This document shows, piece by piece, positions 58,850-64,000 of a DNA stretch of 64,000 bases. How positions within the stretch are numbered: position 1 is the stretch's first letter; each line of letters starts with the position of its first letter. This stretch comes from Bidens hawaiensis (taxonomy: Eukaryota; Streptophyta; Magnoliopsida; Asterales; Asteraceae): contig JAIQDT010009141.1 of the NCBI GenBank assembly GCA_021521415.1, forward strand, positions 22,108 through 86,107, written 5' to 3'. The translations under genes and the position numbers were made by a program. Under the pieces are notes generated by a model. It had not been told where the DNA came from, did no database searches, and worked only from the letters and a program-made list of their open reading frames with translations.

Positions 58850-59385
58850 TGGGGCACTTCGATAACTATTAATGGGTCATTGACCAAAGAGTTATGCATT
58901 AAAATAGGTGTTAGACAATAATATATTTTGTCTTTATATAACTTTTATGCAAGGTTTAACACGATTATATATGAAGCCATTGGTATGGAGTTTTCAAATG
59001 TGTTTATTAATTCATCAATAACAAATCTATTGTCCCACATGTCATATATGTGGATGATGCTATGTTTGTTGGAAATTGGTCTCTCACGAACAAGATTAAC
59101 TTGCCTAGGATCCTTAAGACACTTCCACCTAGCTTTGCTTTTGAAAGTTGAATTAGGTGAGAGTAAATTATAAGGTGTATGTGTTAAAGAAGAAGAAGCT
59201 CGTTGCATGTCTCGTCTTCTCAAGTGTGAGGCGGCGTCTTTCTCGTTTGTTTTCCTCAATTTGCCATTGATGGGTGGAAACATGGACCTCGCTAAGAATT
59301 GGCTGCCCATCCTTTTATTCTTATTTTCCTTTTTAGTTGTGTGTGTCTCCCCCGGTCCTTTCTCTGGATTTTCTAAATGATATCA
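58850..59385 (+). pseudogene. Decayed LINE reverse-transcriptase remnant
   Basis: Reading across frames: TINGSLTKELCIK.GVRQ (58865-58915), then VDDAMFVGNWSLT (about 59050-59095), then a C-rich region with FLNLP and NMDLAKNWLPI (59240-59310). These follow the order of plant L1 RT (RQGDP, then xxDD, then the GxNM block). The YVDD-type motif and wording differ from the FADD LINE at 17431 and 36300, so it is another LINE family. Stops and frameshifts throughout. Confidence 0.65.
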
Positions 59386-59812
59386 AATGTTATTTTCTAA
59401 AACTGTCGGTAGGCCTAACATGGAATGTGAAATACAACTTTTGATTCCATTTCTATAATGGATGCGAGAATTTAGGTCCAAGCCATCGTATTGTGTAAAC
59501 GGGTTCATAATACGGGTATAGGATTTGGGTAGAATCTTTGGTAAACAGATCTGAGTATCAGGTTATTTGGATTATAATATAAAAGTTGAACATTAGTCCC
59601 TATAGAATGAAGGTGGAAACATAATTAGGTAAAAGTTTAGTTTGGGGTTAAAATTGTCATAATTTGAAAGTTATAAATATATATTATATTAATAATTTAA
59701 CAATAAAATAATAGCAATTAATTAACTCGATAAACGCGATAAAAATTCCCGAACATCGAAACGGGTCGAGATTTAAATAAAACTATTAATTTGTAAAATC
59801 TGAGTTGTTACA
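59386..59812 (-). mobile_element. Probable gypsy LTR fragment
   Basis: On the minus strand the right end reads TGTAACAACTCAG, a usual gypsy LTR start, followed by AT-rich sequence typical of such LTRs. The other end is not recognisable and I see no partner LTR. The left limit is a guess; 59386-59560 could be unrelated. Confidence 0.4.
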
Positions 59813-60218
59813 TGTAAGTCCCCAAAACATTGTAAACAAGTAAAATAAGGGAATGATTACTCACCTTAGCGGATGTAATTCCTTTAAACGGATCTTTCAG
59901 TGTGATATCAAACGATCTCGTTAATTTGCGGAAACTAGCAAGAGATGATTCAATGGTAAACAATCAAACACACGAATAACACAAGCAAACTGCTACAAAA
60001 CACACGTATATTACGTCTGGTACTTAAGCACACTAGTTACACCGATATCACGTTCACTATGCTATGAGCGACCAACCTATGATAAACCTAGATACATAGT
60101 TTATATAGGTACTACACCAAATCCCAAAACAACCCAAAATCCTACCGAGATCCAAGAGATCTCGATTTACAATATAAGCCCAAAAATAAGTAAAAACCAT
60201 ACTAATATAAGCCCAACA
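59813..60218 (-). mobile_element. Copia D 3' LTR
   Basis: The minus strand starts TGTTGGGCTTATATTAG beside a polypurine tract and ends ACTTACA, 406 bp with TG...CA ends. A TATATAA box on the minus strand lies at 60101-60107. The partner LTR is absent. Confidence 0.65.
60101..60107 (-). promoter_or_regulatory. TATA box of the Copia D LTR
   Basis: The minus strand reads CCTATATAAACTATG, a good plant TATA box, about 110 bp into the LTR. Confidence 0.55.
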
Positions 60219-60230
60219 ATCTCCCCCTTG
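60219..60230 (-). other. Copia D polypurine tract
   Basis: The minus strand reads CCAAGGGGGAGAT directly before the LTR start TGTTGGG. Confidence 0.75.
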
Positions 60231-61400
60231 GTTTGTATCATCATCTTCAATCGTGCTAAAAAATATCCGCTTCTACTTCCTTGTATGCACCAGCCCATAA
60301 ACCTGTTATGATAATCGAACCGACCATCCTTGTATACTCTTTAGAAGTAGGCTCGAACATTGGTCCAGGCATAATCTGAAAGTTGCTAAGATTTTTAATG
60401 TCTTTCTCACCGAACTTCAGCAGCTCACGTGGGTCGACAAATCAAAATTGTCCTTGTTGTAGACAGATGACGACCGTAGCCATCTCACCATCATACGTCT
60501 AGAACGTCATCTCATATAAAGTCCCATATGGAATTTTAGTAGGCACGGTAATATGAGTTGCCTTCTTAGTTGCAGGCCACATAACGTTGACCATCGTCTT
60601 CCCCGTCTTCGGATCTCAGAACCCTTTTGCTTTGTTTAAAATTGACTCAGCAGTTAGTCAGATTCGGGAATCCTCGATCAACTTGTTTTCTTAAGAAATT
60701 CTTGAAGTCTATAGCCTTCTTGTCATTGTTAGGGTTGTGAAACGGAGCATTAATAAGGTCACTGAGATCTACCCTCGTCCAAGATCCAAAATCCTTCATT
60801 TTCCTGTCTTATTCAGTAGTCTCAGACCTTCTTTTTACCCACCACATGTCCTTATCAACATCAAACCCCCAAGACAAGACACCCGATCGATCACCATACT
60901 TGTCTGAAAAACCCTTCTTGAATTCAACAACAAACTTATCTGGGTGATCGAAAGATTCTACGTTATGATTTGAATTCTTCCTGATGATAATTTTCTTTTG
61001 AAGCCTTTCTGATTTTTCGGTTGTCTTTGTAGGGGTATCAAGGTATTGTTCTAGTGCTTCAGAAGCATCAATGTTTGAAGCAGGATGCCCACTAGAATTA
61101 CCACCTTGACTATTAGCAGGTGTCTTCACAACAACGTCCTCACTGCTTTTGAATTCATCTCCAAAATTCTGAATAAGCTTTTGTTGGAGGGCCAAGTACA
61201 TAGTGGTGAAACCACCCATGTTAGCTTGAAGTTCATTGATCTTCAAATCTTTATCAGTGTTGCTAGCTTAAAGCACTTGGATGCGTACATCCTTCACAAC
61301 CGAGTCTTATTCAAGTTCAAAGACGCGTCATTTTAAGGACTGTACATCAACAGGTTCAGCATCAAAGGTGATCCCCTTGCCCTTATCTTGTAGAAATTTA
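60231..61400 (-). pseudogene. Copia D 3' ORF remnant, coiled-coil N-terminus
   Basis: On the minus strand a heptad-rich helical region begins near 61395. A 145-codon open part follows (61246-60809) with KINELQANMGGF, then a Ser/Thr-rich linker, then FVVEFKKGFSDKYGDRSGVLSWGFDVDKDMWWVKRR in broken stretches. Readable frames continue past 60809 (SWTRVDL, FKNFLRKQVDRGF). It lies directly before the polypurine tract, so it is a post-pol ORF of a SIRE-like element, unrelated in sequence to the extra ORF of Copia A. Stops disrupt it, and its pol is missing because G3 cuts in at 61402. Function unknown. Confidence 0.55.
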
Positions 61401-61401
61401 T

Positions 61402-63394
61402 TGTAACATCGTGAAAAATTTCGAGTTTAAATTACCAAGTTTCCAAAGTCAAGGAACCAAAAATGACAAATTCCAAACCTTATGGTTGAAAATTAAAATT
61501 ATGGTTTCCTGACCCATCGCGATATGCGATGGATCATAAAAGAAAACCATCGCGTATTGCAATGGGTTGTCTGACACGCAAAACACGCGGTTTGCCATGT
61601 GTCCACACGTGGCACAACGTTCGCCACGTGTCACCACTTGGCAGCACGTCCGCCACGTGTCAACACGTGGCACAACGCCTGCCACGTGGCAGGTCTAGAG
61701 GGTGACGATGTTGAGCTACGTCACGATACGCGACGAGTGACCAAGAAGGCTATCGCATATCGCGATGCCTTCCCTGGTTTGCCTGTAAATAGCAAGTTAC
61801 GAGTTCATTCATTTCACACTTCAAATTCACACCCATATCTCTAAGATCTCTCTAGAACCCAACAATCATACCCTCGAATCACCTAGAAATCCGTGCCCAT
61901 ATTCCTTGATTTCCGTTCCTGTTACATCGATATTCGTGCCACAATACCGACGACGTTCCAATGAAGAAGGTGTTGCCATCCCGATGTCCCGACGAATCAT
62001 TTCGTGAAGCGTGTCAAAGTTGGAGAAGTGTTGATACTCGTGTTGCGTGCAAAAGAAAAGGTATCGAAAGGAAACTGTTGATCAAGAAGAATAAGAAGGC
62101 AAGGTGGCGTTGAACTGCTGCTCGATTTTGTAGGGTTTCATAAGCCAACAAAGGTAGGCATAATGCCCGAGATTATACTCGTTACCTCGATGAATAAAAA
62201 GAAAATACAACAAAGAAAAGAAAAGATAGAATTATTAATATATATATATATATATATAAAACATCAAATGTGATTATATTATTTGATGATTCTTTATTAT
62301 AGAATATTATATAAGTGATAATAACTATTCGTAAATAATAAAGAAAAGAAAAGAATACGTTTCTTAAAGAAGAAGAAACGTAGGGTTTAAAAGAAATAAA
62401 CTAAAGGTTTATAATTATAAGTTAAAATAAAGACTTTTAATTTATAAAAGAAAATAATACTTTTTAACTAATGGTTTTGAAGTAAAGAAAAAGAGATTTG
62501 AACCAAAGGTTCACGAAAGAAAATATAATCGAGGTAAAGATTATAAAAAGACTAAAGGTCTTAAGCCGGATTGTATATCCGAATAACAAAAGGTTATACT
62601 CGTACCATAGGTGCGAGATACAAACGGGAAAGACCCTCGGATGGTGTATTGAAGCAGATCCAAATCAAAAAGGTGAATACGCCCCAAACTTTACAAACTT
62701 GTTTTAAAACGAGTCAAACATGTTAAATGAAAATATTTACATGAGACTACGTGTCTCTAAAACATTTATAAACAAGAGTATAAGCCTAGCCCTCAGGATG
62801 TACTATACGTTTGTCTGGATCCTTACATATGTGGTGGGCACACCACACCTGGTTATATTGATTCTTTCTTGCTGGGAGTTAATGACCATGTGTATACATA
62901 CGAGTACATAACTATGTCGAACGTTGCGGTGTTTGATGGGGTATTTAGTGTAGAGACTCGAGTTTATAAATTGTGTTGTTTAAACATGGTTATTCCTAAG
63001 CCACGATGGGACGAGACCTACGTAGTCTCGTGGGGTGATCAAGTAAAAGAAAATATTTTTAGCGTCAGCATATTCACCAGTATGCGTTGCTGACGTATTT
63101 TCTAAACATTTTGCAGGTGATCAATGTTAGAGCTTGGAATGACGAAGTTCTCAAGAAATCCGCTGGCTTGGATCTTTATGTTAAACTTATTATAATATGA
63201 ATAGTGGTTTTGTAATTAAAACAAGTAATCCTCTAAACATTAAATGGGAACTTTTAATCCCGTCTTTTGTGAATGTAAATATTATATTTTAATCCACATG
63301 TTTCTAAAGCCTTCCGCTTTAAAACTCTGATATATTTACAAATGTTGTACCAACAAATGTGTCATAAGCCTAGGCCGCGGTTTGGGGTGTGACA
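61402..63394 (+). mobile_element. G3 Ty3/gypsy 5' LTR (1,993 bp)
   Basis: TGTAACATCGTG ... GGGGTGTGACA, followed by a primer site. Contains a G-box cluster (61606-61688), CATCGCGATATGCGATG-like palindromes (about 61507-61525 and 61752-61768) and a TA microsatellite (62229-62258). ORFs within it (for example 61449-61685) are not supported. Confidence 0.82.
61606..61688. promoter_or_regulatory. Cluster of five CACGTG G-boxes in the G3 LTR
   Basis: CACGTG at 61606-61611, 61625-61630, 61654-61659, 61664-61669 and 61683-61688, several within CCACGTGTC or ACGTGGC, the ABA-response core. bZIP and bHLH factors bind this motif (established); activity here is inference. The spacing is irregular but repeats of CCACGTGTCAxCAC suggest local duplication. 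Confidence 0.7.
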
Positions 63395-63399
63395 AGTGT

Positions 63400-63411
63400 T
63401 GGTATCAGAGT
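63400..63411 (+). other. G3 primer binding site
   Basis: TGGTATCAGAGT five bases after the LTR end, matching the initiator Met-tRNA site except for the last base. Confidence 0.85.
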
Positions 63412-63566
63412 CATCGATCTTAGAGAATTAGGTATTACAAGATAATACCTAAGCGTCGATCCAAGTATAGGAAAAATATTTTTATTACATGGTCTATTTG
63501 AATAGGGATAAGATAGGCTGGTAACCTTTTCTTTTCCTCCTCACTCTAAACCACCCAACTTCTTAG
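63412..63566 (+). other. G3 leader
   Basis: A short untranslated stretch between primer site and gag ATG; nothing notable seen. Confidence 0.6.
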
Positions 63567-64000
63567 ATGTCTTTCAAGAAAATTTTGAATAGCTATGTAC
63601 GTGAAGAAAAGAAGGCTGAAATACCTGAACCTCTACCCAAAGATAACATGAGCGAAGACTACTATGAGGTTTTCTTCAACCAAGACCAATACATTGACCG
63701 AACCAAGCCAATATACTTCCCTGGAACTAAGAATTGTCCAATCAACTTACTTGATAGTCCACCAATACCAAGAAGTGATCCCCCCAAGACATTCAAGCTA
63801 CCGCCCATCAAGCATGCCCATGTACCACCCATCTGAAGTCCCAAGATATCACCCTTTCGAGATTCCAGCATATCAACCATCTGAGATCCTGCCATACTAC
63901 CCATCTGATGCTCCGACATACCTATCACCAAATCCACACCCATCGCACACTTTCCTCTCCAACCGACCTATCAAGGAGGAACCTATGTCCGACTCGTCCG
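63567..64000 (+). pseudogene. G3 gag-like ORF, N-terminal part, frameshifted, cut by window edge
   Basis: The ATG at 63567 opens MSFKKILNSYVREEKKAEIPEP, acidic and Pro-rich, 89 codons to a stop at 63834. In the next frame a Pro/Tyr-rich octapeptide repeat is open from about 63786 to the window end, with five 24-nt units from 63799 to 63918. A run of six C at 63780-63785 is the likely point of a one-base shift. By position this is gag of the gypsy element, but I do not recognise the family and the core is outside the window. Confidence 0.55.

Noticed and set aside
61449..61844. ORFs over the G-box region on both strands
   Set aside because: Composition follows the CACGTG repeats; no domain, and they lie inside an LTR.

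Overview
The window is plant intergenic DNA made almost entirely of nested retrotransposons. I found no convincing host gene, tRNA, rRNA or CRISPR array. Supporting a flowering plant: Ty1/copia and Ty3/gypsy LTRs with initiator-Met-tRNA primer sites (TGGTATCAGAGC type), an L1-type LINE whose ORF1 has a DUF4283-like domain, and CCCTAACCC-rich leaders. The LTR and polyprotein style resembles Asteraceae (the daisy, Tanacetum and Artemisia group). That last point is inference from memory, not a search.

Layout. (1) 1-2345: a Ty3/gypsy LTR on the minus strand, here called G2, cut by the window edge. It lies inside the 3' LTR of Copia A. (2) 2346-14125: Copia A, minus strand, a large SIRE/Maximus-like element with an extra ORF after pol and many inactivating mutations. 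(3) 14126-15869: LTR end, primer site and leader of a second gypsy element on the plus strand (G1), in which Copia A sits. (4) 15868-17430: a second, partial Copia A (A'). (5) 17431-20936: an L1 LINE on the minus strand, inserted in A' and cut off at a rearrangement junction. (6) From 20934 the series G2 LTR, Copia A, G1, A', LINE repeats colinearly. The second LINE carries all its 5' sequence, to 51844, and is split by a young plus-strand Copia element, Copia C (37250-46823). Copia C is itself interrupted by a 5'-truncated LINE copy (42723-44041). (7) 51858-58820: the rest of A' (gag, 5' LTR), then G1 again, running into its gag start. (8) 58850-61400: a decayed LINE RT remnant, an LTR fragment and the 3' end of another copia element (Copia D). 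(9) 61402-64000: a gypsy LTR of about 2 kb (G3), primer site and gag start, cut by the window edge.

History read from the junctions. Copia A entered the G1 LTR and decayed. An illegitimate tandem duplication of about 8.2 kb (junction 15868-15869) produced A'. The LINE inserted into A' with a 13-bp target duplication, and G2 inserted into the Copia A 3' LTR. A second tandem duplication of 18,952 bp (junction 20934-20936, 3-bp microhomology) copied the whole series. Copia C then entered the second LINE, and a LINE fragment entered Copia C. Variants in the gag-to-G1 segment group copies 2 and 3 against copy 1. This conflicts with the simple order and suggests gene conversion.

No element is plainly autonomous. 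The nearest are Copia C (LTRs identical apart from one A-run, but pol is split by the LINE fragment) and the long LINE (intact ORF1, but ORF2 has a frameshift, a nonsense codon and the Copia C insertion). I saw no new defence or metabolic system. The points most worth following up are the duplication and conversion history, the unexplained 3' ORFs of Copia A and Copia D, the TAATG ORF1/ORF2 coupling of the LINE, and a five-fold G-box cluster in the G3 LTR.
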